Both the position numbers and the translations under genes were made by a program. Shown here piece by piece: positions 35,466 through 44,318 of a DNA stretch of 64,000 nt. Source of the DNA: Actinomycetes bacterium (GTDB lineage Bacteria > Actinomycetota > Actinomycetes > Nanopelagicales > Nanopelagicaceae); the NCBI GenBank assembly GCA_023252155.1, contig JAHEXJ010000001.1, positions 13,553 through 77,552 of the forward strand. Direction: 5' to 3'. The notes beneath the pieces are model-generated. The model made no database searches. It saw only the letters and a program-made list of their open reading frames with translations, and was not told the origin of the DNA. Position 1 is the first letter of the stretch; the number at the start of each line of letters is the position of its first letter.

Positions 35466-35659
35466 TTCGAGAGTCGATCGAGGAGAACGGCGTCCTCGGA
35501 AGCCACCTTGCTAATGGCGTCCTTGAGCCTTTCCCCTCGGTGCGAAATATATGCATCAATCGCGGCAAGGGCGGCCTCCTGCATGGATATTCCTTTTTCT
35601 TGTGCTGTCGCACGAAGGGCCTCAGTTTGGGCCGGCGAAAGTCGTAAATTCATTGCCAT
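35462..35659 (-). CDS. Ribbon-helix-helix-like antitoxin of the Doc module
   Basis: 65 residues from ATG 35659. The start is a basic/hydrophobic strand (MNLRLS) followed by two helices (PAQTEALRATAQEKG, SMQEAALAAIDAYI), the layout of a ribbon-helix-helix DNA-binding dimer. The C-terminal part would wrap the Doc toxin. I chose this ATG because TACCAT lies exactly six bases upstream; an earlier GTG at 35686 would run through the operator. Confidence 0.82.
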   Translation of the reverse strand: MAMNLRLSPAQTEALRATAQEKGISMQEAALAAIDAYISHRGERLKDAISKVASEDAVLLDRLSK

Positions 35660-35665
35660 AACCAA

Positions 35666-35685
35666 ATGGTACCACGCTGGTACCA
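35666..35685. promoter_or_regulatory. Operator/promoter of the toxin-antitoxin pair
   Basis: TGGTACCA occurs twice, at 35667-35674 and 35678-35685, one helical turn (11 bp) apart. The proximal copy contains the minus-strand -10 TACCAT (35666-35671), six bases from ATG 35659. Typical for antitoxin autorepression. Confidence 0.75.
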
Positions 35686-35706
35686 CAAGCGATTCTAAAA
35701 GGCTAT

Positions 35707-36153
35707 CTAGTCAATGAAGGGTCCCCTTCGTTTTGACGTTAGGGCTTCGAATACAGGCTTGTCCGCCGGGAACATTGGATCTCGAAGTTCATCCACGTCA
35801 AAGAAGGTTACAGCCGCGGATTCGCTGGTCGGTTCCGCGATTTTCTCAACAACTTCTGCCTCAAATACAACGCTCATGAAATGGGCACGATGACCATTTG
35901 GATAGATATGAAGTTGCGTTTTTGGATTGCTATACACGCCAAAGATTCCAACGATTCGAACGAGCCACCCAGTCTCTTCGCGACATTCTCTAACCGCGGC
36001 CTGGCTCCACGTTTCACCCGGCTCAACGTGGCCACCTGGTAATCCCCAAGTCAGATCATCAGATCTTTGAATCAGGAGAACTCGCCCTTTTCCATCTCGG
36101 GCAACGACCCCAGCGGTACAACTGAGTGAATACTCATTCTTCGAGTCTTTCAT
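35707..36153 (-). CDS. Nudix hydrolase
   Basis: 148 residues with a complete Nudix box, [24 protein letters not shown] (read as GX5EX7REUXEEXGU with spacing preserved; residues about 40-63). It hydrolyses a nucleoside diphosphate linked to another moiety; substrate unknown. It lies 22 bp downstream of parE on the same strand and could be its last operon member. Confidence 0.9.
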   Translation of the reverse strand: MKDSKNEYSLSCTAGVVARDGKGRVLLIQRSDDLTWGLPGGHVEPGETWSQAAVRECREETGWLVRIVGIFGVYSNPKTQLHIYPNGHRAHFMSVVFEAEVVEKIAEPTSESAAVTFFDVDELRDPMFPADKPVFEALTSKRRGPFID

Positions 36154-36175
36154 CTCGTCGTCTTCTCTCGTTAGG

Positions 36176-38248
36176 TTACGCGTCTATCCGATCGCGGTTG
36201 ATTTCGGCCGTCGATATGAATTCTTTGCGTGGAGCCACGTCGTTGCCCATGAGGAGTTCGAACATGGCATCGGCTGCGACTGCGTCCGTGACTGTAACGC
36301 GGCGCAGCGTTCGATGGTCAGGATCCATCGTGGTCTCCCTCAACTGATCGGCGTCCATCTCACCCAGACCTTTATAGCGCTGGATCGGCTCTTTCCATTT
36401 CTTCCCTGCCTTAGCAAGGCCGGCCAGAACTTTCTTCATTTCTTCATCTGAATAGGTATAGGTGAATTCGCCTTTCTTTCCGCCGGATCCCATTGACTCG
36501 ATGCGGTGAAGCGGCGGAATTGCGGCAAATACGCGGCCGGCATCGATTAGCGGTCGCATGTAGCGATAAAGCAAGGTCAGCAAAAGGGTCCGAATGTGCG
36601 CGCCATCCACGTCAGCGTCGGACATAAGGATGATTCGCCCATAGCGAGCTTCATCCAGTTCGAAGGACCGGCCCGAACCTGCGCCAATGACCTGAATGAT
36701 GGAAGCGCACTCGGTGTTGTCCAGCATCTGCGAAAGAGACGCTTTCTGCACGTTAAGGATCTTGCCGCGAATAGGCAAAATTGCCTGAAATTCGGAGTTT
36801 CGTGCGGCCTTCGTCGTGCCGAGCGCAGATTCTCCCTCGACGATAAACAACTCGGTGCGGGCAACATCTTCTGAACGGCAGTCTGAAAGTTTGGTTGGCA
36901 GAGATGAACTCTCAAGAGCGTTCTTACGACGTTGCAGATCCTTATGGGCACGTGCCGAGATGCGAGTTCGGGATGCTGCCGTAATCTTTTCGAGAATGAG
37001 TCGACCGCTTGCCTTGTCGATCCGTTTAGTAGTGTTGAAAAAAGCTTTCATCTCGTCAGCAACGACGGCGGCAACAATTCTGGTTGCAGCCGATGTCCCA
37101 AGCACTTCCTTTGTCTGGCCCTCGAACTGCGGCTCTGACATGCGAACTGTGATGACGGCCGTGAGGCCCTCCATCACATCGTCTTTAATCACATCGACTT
37201 CATTGTTCTTCAACGTCTTAGTCGAGCGAAGTGCTTCGTTAATTGCTTTGGTGATTGCACGCTCGAAACCTTGGATATGTGTTCCGCCTTTTGGAGTGGC
37301 GATGATGTTGACGAAGGATCGCATGGTCGTTTCAAAACTGTTGCCCCACTTCAATGCGATGTCGACGCCCATGTCACGTTCGACTTCGGTTGAGACCATA
37401 TGTCCTTGTTCATCCAACACTGGAACGGTTTCTTGATAGTGGCCACCACCGCTAAGACGAATGACATCACCAACTGGTTCATCGGGTTGGAGGAATGTGC
37501 AGTATTCCGATATTCCACCTTTGTGATAGAAAGTCTCTGTTGTCTTTGCATTGGCCCGGTTGTCATTAACGTTCAAAGTCAGACCCGGAACCAGGTAAGA
37601 AGTTTGACGAGCGCGCGAGTAAATTTCCTCGAGATCGAGTTCGGCGTCCTTCAAAAAGATCTCTTTATCGCTCCACCACTTAGTGCGATTTCCCGTTACC
37701 TTGTGTGGAACCTTGCCAACAATGCGCAAACCAGATGCTGGTTCAAAGGGCGCTCGAGGCCCTTCGCCGTCAAAAATGCCCGCGACACCCCGTTTAAAGG
37801 ACATCCAATAAATCTTCCCATTACGATCAACTTCGACATCAAGACGAGAGGCGAGCGCATTTACGACGGAGGCACCAACGCCATGCAGGCCACCGGAGGC
37901 TGCATAGGATCCCCCGCCGAATTTGCCACCAGCATGCAGCTTTGACATAACAACTTCGACACCAGTGAGTCCTGTTTTGGGTTCTTTATCTACCGGAATT
38001 CCGCGGCCGTCATCATGGACTTCGACAGATCCATCGGATTCCAAGTTGATATCGATTTTCTTGCAATATCCAGCCAATGCCTCATCCACCGAGTTGTCAA
38101 TGATCTCCCAGAGGCAATGCATCAACCCCCGCGAGTCGGTCGAACCGATATACATACCTGGGCGCTTTCGGACAGCATCCAGACCTTCGAGAACCGCCAA
38201 ATCTTTTGCGGTGTAACTCGGTTCGATGTTTTTATCTTTGATGCTCAC
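36176..38248 (-). CDS. parE: DNA topoisomerase IV subunit B
   Basis: About 690 residues from GTG 38248. The GHKL ATPase has [22 protein letters not shown] and [16 protein letters not shown]; the TOPRIM domain has LFIVEGESA and [11 protein letters not shown]. The sequence resembles actinobacterial ParE more than GyrB ([11 protein letters not shown]), and its position next to the sigma factor matches the Streptomyces hrdB-parE arrangement as I remember it. A longer frame to 38326 exists; the GTG lies eight bases after TAGCCT and fits the family N-terminus. Confidence 0.93.
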   Translation of the reverse strand: MSIKDKNIEPSYTAKDLAVLEGLDAVRKRPGMYIGSTDSRGLMHCLWEIIDNSVDEALAGYCKKIDINLESDGSVEVHDDGRGIPVDKEPKTGLTGVEVVMSKLHAGGKFGGGSYAASGGLHGVGASVVNALASRLDVEVDRNGKIYWMSFKRGVAGIFDGEGPRAPFEPASGLRIVGKVPHKVTGNRTKWWSDKEIFLKDAELDLEEIYSRARQTSYLVPGLTLNVNDNRANAKTTETFYHKGGISEYCTFLQPDEPVGDVIRLSGGGHYQETVPVLDEQGHMVSTEVERDMGVDIALKWGNSFETTMRSFVNIIATPKGGTHIQGFERAITKAINEALRSTKTLKNNEVDVIKDDVMEGLTAVITVRMSEPQFEGQTKEVLGTSAATRIVAAVVADEMKAFFNTTKRIDKASGRLILEKITAASRTRISARAHKDLQRRKNALESSSLPTKLSDCRSEDVARTELFIVEGESALGTTKAARNSEFQAILPIRGKILNVQKASLSQMLDNTECASIIQVIGAGSGRSFELDEARYGRIILMSDADVDGAHIRTLLLTLLYRYMRPLIDAGRVFAAIPPLHRIESMGSGGKKGEFTYTYSDEEMKKVLAGLAKAGKKWKEPIQRYKGLGEMDADQLRETTMDPDHRTLRRVTVTDAVAADAMFELLMGNDVAPRKEFISTAEINRDRIDA

Positions 38249-38485
38249 GGGCGCAAAGGCTAGCGAGGAGTACAGATGCATGACAGTAAGCGCGCCGCAT
38301 TTGGCCTCCTTCTTGTGAATATACATTGAATATACGCTGAGAATTCGGGGAGAACGTCATTTACACGTCCCTGTAACGAAAGATTTACATAATTTGCCCT
38401 ATATTTACAAGCAGGGAATAACCAAGGCATGGTTTGATGTTCACATAGGTGAGACTCATTGGGAGTCAAACGTTAGGAGAGCGAA

Positions 38486-38701
38486 ATGACTGAGCAGTTG
38501 ATTTTAGAAGCCACACCGCTCAATGCCGTTGATCGCTGTGATCGATGCGGAGCCCAGGCATATGTTCGTGCCGTACTCCTATCAGGCGGAGAACTCCTCT
38601 TCTGCGGACACCATGCAAAGGAATATGCCGCTGGCCTCAAGCCAATCGTGGCTCATATCCAGGATGAGACCAAGCGTCTCGAGGAGACACCAGCGCGATA
38701 A
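38486..38701 (+). CDS. DUF7455 family small zinc-finger-like protein
   Basis: 71 residues: ATPLNAVDRCDRCGAQAYVRAVLLSGGELLFCGHHA. CxxC and CxxH pairs could hold one zinc. This short protein is widespread in Actinobacteria beside the primary sigma factor; function unknown. AGGAGAG lies four bases before ATG 38486. The 237 bp upstream, shared with parE, contain three TTTACA copies (38360, 38384, 38404) but no clear promoter. Confidence 0.85.
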   Translation: MTEQLILEATPLNAVDRCDRCGAQAYVRAVLLSGGELLFCGHHAKEYAAGLKPIVAHIQDETKRLEETPAR

Positions 38702-38723
38702 GGTTTATTTACCAGCTCGTGAA

Positions 38724-38936
38724 TTACAGTGCTGGGGCTTGAAAATTCGCGGTTCTGTGGGATCCATCACAAAAAGGTTTATCTTGCGAATGGCCGCATC
38801 GGCATAAAGAAAAATTAGTCTCTGTACGAATGATTATTCCTTCTGCGTCCACAAAATCCACAGTTCCTGTAACACGGAGCGAACCATTGGCTCGCACCTG
38901 AATTTTTACCCTTTCAATGTCTGCGTTCTCGCTCAT
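38724..38936 (-). CDS. CDGSH iron-sulfur domain protein
   Basis: 70 residues with the mitoNEET-type motif CRCGHSQDKPFCDGSH (Cys, Cys, Cys, His ligands of a 2Fe-2S cluster) at about 45-60. A beta-rich N-terminal half precedes it. Role unknown; redox or cluster transfer is typical. It follows rpoD by four bases on the same strand. Confidence 0.93.
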   Translation of the reverse strand: MSENADIERVKIQVRANGSLRVTGTVDFVDAEGIIIRTETNFSLCRCGHSQDKPFCDGSHRTANFQAPAL

Positions 38937-38940
38937 ATTT

Positions 38941-40533
38941 TTAATCCAAATAATCGCGGAGAACTTGCGAACGTGATGGGTGGCGCAGTTTCGACATTGT
39001 CTTGGACTCGATCTGGCGAATTCGCTCTCGGGTTACGCCGTAAACCTTGCCGATTTCATCCAAAGTCTTGGGTTGGCCATCAGTTAGGCCAAATCGCATC
39101 GCGACCACTCCTGCCTCACGCTCGGACAATGTGTCCAAAACCGCGTGCAACTGCTCTTGAAGCAAGGTAAATGAGACGGCATCGGCTGGAACCACCGCTT
39201 CAGAATCCTCAATGAGGTCTCCGAATTCGGAATCGCCTTCCTCGCCCAGTGGGGTGTGAAGCGAAATTGGCTCACGGCCGTACTTTTGAACTTCGACGAC
39301 CTTTTCTGGCGTCATGTCTAGTTCTTTGGCTAATTCTTCGGGCGTAGGTTCGCGGCCAAGATCTTGCAGCATCTGGCGTTGAACACGGGCAAGTTTGTTG
39401 ATGACTTCAACCATGTGCACTGGAATACGGATCGTGCGCGCCTGGTCGGCCATTGCACGTGTGATCGCTTGGCGAATCCACCACGTTGCATACGTCGAGA
39501 ATTTGTAACCCTTTGTGTAATCGAATTTTTCAACCGCGCGAATCAAACCGAGGTTACCCTCCTGAATAAGATCAAGGAATAACATTCCGCGGCCGGTATA
39601 GCGCTTTGCCAGCGAAACAACGAGACGCAAGTTTGCTTCCAAAAGGTGGTTCTTTGCGCGTCGTCCATCTTCGGCGATCCACTCGAGCTCACGCTTGAGT
39701 TTCTTATCTAATTTCTTGTCAGTAGATAATTTCTCTTCTGCAAAAAGTCCGGCTTCAATACGCGTGGCAAGTTCCACTTCGAGTTCAGCATTGAGTAGTG
39801 CAACGCGACCGATCTGCTTCAGGTAGTCCTTAACTGGGTCAGCAGTTGCACCTGCCGTCATAACCGTTTGCGCCGGCGCATCATCTTCTTCAGAAGCCTT
39901 GAGCGTGAAGGCGTTTTCTTCGTTGCCCGTACTCTCTTCTGCAAGGTTTACAACGCGAGGTGCGTTGGCTTTATCTTCAGGAGTCTCTTCGTGCGCAACT
40001 TCCGCAACGAGTGCTTCGAGATCTTCTAGTTCAACTTCTTCAAGCTCGACATCTTCTCCGTCAATCTTTGCAACGGCAGGTGCTGCCGACTTCTCTGATT
40101 TCGCCGCAGGTGGATCAACCAACTTTGGCGCAACGAGTGCATACTCCGCTTTTTTCAAAATCCGATTTGGCGAACCAAGACCGTGCTTGCGTAATTTTTC
40201 TGTAATTGCTGGAACCGTCACAGCAAGTTCGCGAGCCTCATCGACTAAAGGTTTATCATCTTTTTTAGGAATGCGGTTAAGACTTGTCACACCGCGTGCC
40301 GCTAATTCTTCGTTAACTTCTTTCTGGCGATGAATTGCTTCTTTCGCGCTAATAATCAAACGAACATCATGAACAGTGAGTTCCTTCTTCAAAGGAATTT
40401 TCACTGCTGCACTTTTCTTGGCCGGAGCCTTTTTCACTGCAACCTTCTTTGCGACGGCCTTCTTTACAGGTGCTGCGGCCTTTTTAGCCGGCGCAGCTTT
40501 TGCCTTGTTTTTGAGCGCACTAAGAGAAGCCAC
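38941..40533 (-). CDS. rpoD: Primary sigma factor (RpoD/HrdB/SigA)
   Basis: About 530 residues. A Lys/Ala-rich N-terminal tail (about 1-50) and an acidic linker (Glu/Asp-rich to about 200) precede the conserved core: region 1.2 [16 protein letters not shown], 2.1-2.4 with [21 protein letters not shown] and [13 protein letters not shown], 3, and 4.2 [21 protein letters not shown] 40533 has AAAGGA five bases upstream; the frame stays open to 40572 but without SD. Upstream lies an AT-rich region with two DnaA-box-like repeats. Confidence 0.96.
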   Translation of the reverse strand: MASLSALKNKAKAAPAKKAAAPVKKAVAKKVAVKKAPAKKSAAVKIPLKKELTVHDVRLIISAKEAIHRQKEVNEELAARGVTSLNRIPKKDDKPLVDEARELAVTVPAITEKLRKHGLGSPNRILKKAEYALVAPKLVDPPAAKSEKSAAPAVAKIDGEDVELEEVELEDLEALVAEVAHEETPEDKANAPRVVNLAEESTGNEENAFTLKASEEDDAPAQTVMTAGATADPVKDYLKQIGRVALLNAELEVELATRIEAGLFAEEKLSTDKKLDKKLKRELEWIAEDGRRAKNHLLEANLRLVVSLAKRYTGRGMLFLDLIQEGNLGLIRAVEKFDYTKGYKFSTYATWWIRQAITRAMADQARTIRIPVHMVEVINKLARVQRQMLQDLGREPTPEELAKELDMTPEKVVEVQKYGREPISLHTPLGEEGDSEFGDLIEDSEAVVPADAVSFTLLQEQLHAVLDTLSEREAGVVAMRFGLTDGQPKTLDEIGKVYGVTRERIRQIESKTMSKLRHPSRSQVLRDYLD

Positions 40534-40605
40534 ATCAGTCCTTTGTTTTGACTCCGCTGCGTTGACCTTCAATCAACCGCGGAGAAGTGATGTCTATATT
40601 ATAAA

Positions 40606-40634
40606 TTATCCACAGGCAAAAATGCACATCCACA
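40606..40634. promoter_or_regulatory. Two DnaA-box-like repeats upstream of rpoD
   Basis: A perfect TTATCCACA at 40606-40614 and ACATCCACA at 40626-40634, both followed by GG, 20 bp apart. They adjoin a TATAAT-like element on the minus strand (near 40597-40602) that probably drives rpoD. Confidence 0.65.
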
Positions 40635-40658
40635 GGTCTTTTCCAGGGTCCAAAGTCT

Positions 40659-41738
40659 CTACCCAAGCGTGAGAGCGCCCCGAATCACATCGCCAACGGC
40701 TTCAACTTCGACCAAAAAGCCATCATGGCCAAAGGGTGAGGAAATCGTGACAAGCGCATGAGCGTTTGGGACGAGATCGGCGATCTCGGCCTGAAGCCTG
40801 GGTGGAAAGAGCCTGTCCGTGTCGATCGAAACAACTATTACGGGCACTGTGATGCTGGCAAGGGCTGCCTGAACTCCGCCCCGATCGCGACCAATATCGT
40901 GCGAATTCATGGCCTCGGTTAGAGAGATATAGGTATTGGCATCAAATCGATGCGCCAATTTCTGCGCTTGGTGATCCAGATAGGACTCCACTGCGTAGCG
41001 ACCCGTGTCGTCACCCTGAAGTTCGCGACCAAAGCGCACGTCCATCTCGGCTTCAGTTCGATACGTAAGGTGGGCAATCCGGCGTGCGATTCCCATTCCT
41101 TCAAGAGGACCTTGGGCTTTGTCGTAGTAATCCCCTCCGTAAAAATGTGGGTCGGATTTAATGGCTCTGATCTGAATTGAAGCCGTGCCGATCTGGTCCC
41201 CCGTTGCCACTGCCGACGAGCCAATCGTGCAGATTGCATCAACTCGATCTGGGTATTGAATCGCCCACTCAAGGGCTCTCATCCCCCCAAGGGACGGACC
41301 CACGGCCAAGCAGTACTTTTCAATCCCTAAAAGATTGGTGAAAGCGAGTTCGGCTTCAACCATGTCGCGAATCGTCAGGCTTGGAAAGCGTGAACCGTAC
41401 CTTTTGCCATCGGGCGCCAGACTCGAGGGACCGGTGCTGCCTTGGCAGCCACCGATGACATTGGGACAGACGACGAAATATTTATCTGTATCAAATGGCA
41501 GACCCGGTCCAACCATCGAGGGCCACCAGGCCGTCACATCTGACCAACCCGTTAGCGCATGGTTGACCAATATTGCGTTGTCGCGAGCAACATTTAGTGC
41601 TCCCCAACTTTGATACGCGATGGTGACATCGCTAAGGACTTCGCCATTTTCCAATGTGAGAGACCCGATCGATAGAAACTCTCGACCTTCAGGCTCGTGA
41701 AATTCGAGCCATGCCCCCGTGGTGCCCAAAGTCGCCAT
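40659..41738 (-). CDS. metX: Homoserine O-acetyltransferase
   Basis: 359 residues of an alpha/beta-fold acyltransferase. Key stretches are LVNHALTGWSD, NVIGGCQGSTGPSS, the nucleophile elbow GPSLGGM, SIDTDRLFPP (acid) and SPFGHDGFLVE (His). It acetylates homoserine for methionine synthesis. GGAAGG lies six bases before ATG 41738. A SAM-IV riboswitch in the leader gives feedback control by S-adenosylmethionine. Confidence 0.95.
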   Translation of the reverse strand: MATLGTTGAWLEFHEPEGREFLSIGSLTLENGEVLSDVTIAYQSWGALNVARDNAILVNHALTGWSDVTAWWPSMVGPGLPFDTDKYFVVCPNVIGGCQGSTGPSSLAPDGKRYGSRFPSLTIRDMVEAELAFTNLLGIEKYCLAVGPSLGGMRALEWAIQYPDRVDAICTIGSSAVATGDQIGTASIQIRAIKSDPHFYGGDYYDKAQGPLEGMGIARRIAHLTYRTEAEMDVRFGRELQGDDTGRYAVESYLDHQAQKLAHRFDANTYISLTEAMNSHDIGRDRGGVQAALASITVPVIVVSIDTDRLFPPRLQAEIADLVPNAHALVTISSPFGHDGFLVEVEAVGDVIRGALTLG

Positions 41739-41759
41739 AAAGAACCTTCCGCGCTTGTC

Positions 41760-41860
41760 GGCAATTCCATCGCCAACCTGGTCTTCACCCGGAGCACCCC
41801 GCCGCGATGGAGGGTTGCCGTCCAGTTAGCCGGGGCTCGTACCTGGAACTCGTGACCTTG
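41760..41860 (-). ncRNA. SAM-IV riboswitch
   Basis: Read on the minus strand, the leader has GGTCACGAG, a stem-loop around AGCCCCGGCTAACTGG, then CGGCAACCCTCC, GCGGGGTGCTCCGGGTG and the closing AAGACCAGG, followed by GGTTGGCG. Order and sequence match the SAM-IV consensus known from Actinobacteria. It lies directly upstream of metX, so high SAM should lower metX expression. Confidence 0.92.
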
Positions 41861-41866
41861 GGCGAA

Positions 41867-41872
41867 ATTCTA
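41867..41872 (-). promoter_or_regulatory. -10 element of the riboswitch-metX transcript
   Basis: Minus-strand TAGAAT seven bases upstream of the first conserved riboswitch stem. No strong -35 is visible. Confidence 0.5.
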
Positions 41873-41916
41873 GACTAATCCAGGTGAAAAACAGAAAGCA
41901 TGGAGCGGTGAAAGTC

Positions 41917-42933
41917 TCAGCCTTCAAATATCCCGGCGCAAACCTTTGGATGTAGATCCTTGCGCATGGCACTAAAGGATTCCGGTGGCCATCCAGCGCT
42001 AAAGACACGACGAAGAAGGGCCGCCAGCGAGTACGAAGGATCATCTGCCAAAGCTCGATCCAGGCAACGTTGAGCCAGAGCGCCCTCCCCTTTCTCATAC
42101 GACAGTGCGGCAAGCAAAGAGGCGACAGGGGCGATGAATCCAGTTGGTGCGATTCGAACAAGGTAGCGCCACATCGTCCAGTAAAGCTCGATTGTTGTTT
42201 CATCATGTGACCCAAGAGCAAAGTCGCGAACTTGGATATCGCTCAGACTTCCTAACACTTTTGCCGACAGATTCTGATCCCCCGCAATATCGCGCCCCAG
42301 CGAACTAGAAATGAATCGCGAAGCAAGGTCTAAAACAGCGAGTGCGCCTTCTCGTTGTGCCGACTGAAGATCCTCGGCTTCAGGTTCAATGTTGGCCGAA
42401 GCGACTTCGGAGACAAATTCGGGATCAGTTGAAAGTGGCAGAGACGCAATTGAATCGGCCATGCCTTCACGATTCCCATACGGCATAGGCCGACCCTCGG
42501 CCACTTGCTCGACAGCAACGCGGGAGGTAGAAATTTCGGGAAGTTCGTTACCTTCGCACGGACAGCATTCGCGGTCGCTGCAAAGAACTGAGCGCCACCG
42601 ACCCTTCGTGATCAATAGTGATTCACTTGTCGGGATCTCCACCCGCGAAAGTGCCGTTGATATGTTGCCAAGGATTTCCTCGCCATCGGTGCGTCCATCC
42701 GGGACGTAGGCAACAACAAGGGCGCCTTGCGCGCCTTCGCGAACCAAGTGGAAAATCAAAGCGTCATAAGCGTCAAGTGAATTCACTTGGTCAATTGCCG
42801 GATAGTCGACACGCATCGCCATTCCGACGCAATCGTCTTTCAGCGAGACGATAACAAGGGAGTCGCTGGGGTGGTATCCGATGAGAAATGGAATAGCGGC
42901 CAATAAATCATGAGGTGATGTAAGTGTTGTCAT
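41917..42933 (-). CDS. DUF4192 family protein
   Basis: 338 residues. The N-terminal LTSPHDLLAAIPFLIGYHPSDSLV block is the hallmark of DUF4192, an actinobacterial family without known function. A CSDRECCPCEG cysteine cluster near residue 120 may bind a metal. The C-terminal third (about 240-330) is helical, with the SLLAALSYEKGEGALAQRCLDRAL pattern typical of the family. There is no transmembrane segment. It is upstream of, and probably independent from, the riboswitch transcript. Confidence 0.87.
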   Translation of the reverse strand: MTTLTSPHDLLAAIPFLIGYHPSDSLVIVSLKDDCVGMAMRVDYPAIDQVNSLDAYDALIFHLVREGAQGALVVAYVPDGRTDGEEILGNISTALSRVEIPTSESLLITKGRWRSVLCSDRECCPCEGNELPEISTSRVAVEQVAEGRPMPYGNREGMADSIASLPLSTDPEFVSEVASANIEPEAEDLQSAQREGALAVLDLASRFISSSLGRDIAGDQNLSAKVLGSLSDIQVRDFALGSHDETTIELYWTMWRYLVRIAPTGFIAPVASLLAALSYEKGEGALAQRCLDRALADDPSYSLAALLRRVFSAGWPPESFSAMRKDLHPKVCAGIFEG

Positions 42934-43015
42934 GAGAAGGAAGGGTTCTCTGCATTGCCCACATTTCTCTTACGTGGGTGCGCCACTTGTGGAAAATCCG
43001 GCCTTGCTGGCCCAA

Positions 43016-43771
43016 TCACTGGGTGATTCGAGTGGGGGCGTTGGCGACAGAAACTAGCGATACGGAAACTTTGCGGATCTCACCTGTTATCGAGCGAGCC
43101 ACCCCGTTATTGCTCCACGTCCCTCCCCAGGTCGCAACCAACGTCACTACAAATGTCCCCGCTCTGTTGTACGTATGGGAAATGACGTGATTCGGGTATG
43201 CGGCACCCGGAGATGTTGTTGCAAAGAATGATCCATCCCCGAAACTCCACAAGAATGCCGGCCGCATCGTAACGTCCACTGCTTCACCGATAATTGCCAC
43301 CTTCGTGGAGAAAATTCCCGGTAAGTCGCACCAATAAACCACGGGCACGTTCACCAATGCATTTGATGATGGTTGATGCGCGATATTTCCGGTGGGCAAC
43401 AATTTGATCAATTTGTCGTTGAAAGAAACGGCTGGCGCGACTTTCCTCACCACCCTGCGGGGCGCTCTCTTTGGTTTTGGCGCACTCTTTGGCGCTGCAA
43501 GCAATGAGGTTGCCCTCGGTTTCGGCGCCACGTATTTCTTCACAAAAACTTTCGGCTTTGGCATCGGAGCCACTTTGGGAGCCACGCGTTTTGCAGGACC
43601 CGATCCCTTGTGCGCCTCGATAACGAGTTGGCCGTCTTGGACATAAACATCGATGCACGCTTTGCTCGCGCAGTCGGCCGCTTGCAAATAGTCAGCGTGA
43701 AGAAGTTGGGGCAAAAGAAATAGGGGGCAGATCAAGGTCAAGCAAAGAATGCGATATCGGGAATTCAACAT
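43016..43771 (-). CDS. Secreted PKD-like domain protein
   Basis: 251 residues. A signal peptide (ILCLTLICPLFLLPQLLHA) precedes a long Pro/Lys/Ala-rich basic linker (about 55-115), then a C-terminal PKD-like beta-sandwich with WSFGDGS and HTYNRAGTFVVTLV. Likely extracellular or wall-associated through the basic linker. Function unknown. Confidence 0.8.
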   Translation of the reverse strand: MLNSRYRILCLTLICPLFLLPQLLHADYLQAADCASKACIDVYVQDGQLVIEAHKGSGPAKRVAPKVAPMPKPKVFVKKYVAPKPRATSLLAAPKSAPKPKRAPRRVVRKVAPAVSFNDKLIKLLPTGNIAHQPSSNALVNVPVVYWCDLPGIFSTKVAIIGEAVDVTMRPAFLWSFGDGSFFATTSPGAAYPNHVISHTYNRAGTFVVTLVATWGGTWSNNGVARSITGEIRKVSVSLVSVANAPTRITQ

Positions 43772-43777
43772 TTCCTG

Positions 43778-43783
43778 AGAATA
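43778..43783 (-). promoter_or_regulatory. -10 element of the PKD-like protein gene
   Basis: Minus-strand TATTCT, then caggaa, then ATG at 43771. Confidence 0.6.
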
Positions 43784-43847
43784 AAAGTTCCCGAACTCAC
43801 ATCTTCTGTTCGCGGGCCACGTTGTGGAAAGGGCTTTGCCCTGGGCC

Positions 43848-43853
43848 TAAAGT
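43848..43853 (+). promoter_or_regulatory. -10 element of the Nudix gene at 43860
   Basis: TAAAGT, then ggtctc, then ATG at 43860; the same ggtctcATG junction is found at 446-454. Confidence 0.65.
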
Positions 43854-43859
43854 GGTCTC

Positions 43860-44318
43860 ATGGCACATCGCGATGGAGACGGCTGGGTTCAGTGCCAGTG
43901 CGGTGGCAAGCATTGGGGTCTCCACGGCGCGGCCGGGATCCTTCTTATGCGCGATCGCACTATTTTGCTCCAGCACCGCGCGCCGTGGGTGCACAACGGT
44001 GATACCTGGGGAATCCCGGGAGGCGCACGCGACTCGCACGAAACCGTCATTGAGGCGGCCCTTCGCGAGGCGGTTGAAGAAACGGGAATTGATCCAGACC
44101 TTGTCAGTATTCATCGCACACATCACGACGACCACGGAGATTGGCGCTACGACACCGTCATCGCCACTGCAAGTCCCCTGCTCATTCCACACGAGATGAA
44201 CGATGAATCGCAGGAACTTCGCTGGGTCGAGTGGAAGGACGTGGATTCGATGCACTTGCATCCAAGTTTTGCCAAAACGTGGCCAGCAGTCCGAGTTATT
44301 TTGGAGCGAGACTTCTAG
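43860..44318 (+). CDS. Nudix hydrolase
   Basis: 152 residues. The Nudix box GGARDSHETVIEAALREAVEETG spans about 53-75 with all catalytic Glu residues. The N-terminus HWGLHGAAGILLMRD and LLQHRAPW resemble MutT-like or ADP-ribose pyrophosphatases. Substrate unknown. It overlaps the end of the convergent dinG-like gene by four bases. Confidence 0.92.
   Translation: MAHRDGDGWVQCQCGGKHWGLHGAAGILLMRDRTILLQHRAPWVHNGDTWGIPGGARDSHETVIEAALREAVEETGIDPDLVSIHRTHHDDHGDWRYDTVIATASPLLIPHEMNDESQELRWVEWKDVDSMHLHPSFAKTWPAVRVILERDF

Noticed and set aside
36816-37436. 206-codon open frame antisense to parE
   Set aside because: Shadow of the ATPase/TOPRIM coding sequence; no SD and no domain.
39899-40333. Ser-rich open frame opposite the rpoD linker
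   Set aside because: Arises from the Glu/Ala-rich linker codons read in reverse; low complexity only.
40606-40634. Origin of replication suggested by DnaA boxes near a gyrB-like gene
   Set aside because: Only two boxes, no dnaA, dnaN or recF, and the gyrB-like gene is ParE by sequence and context.
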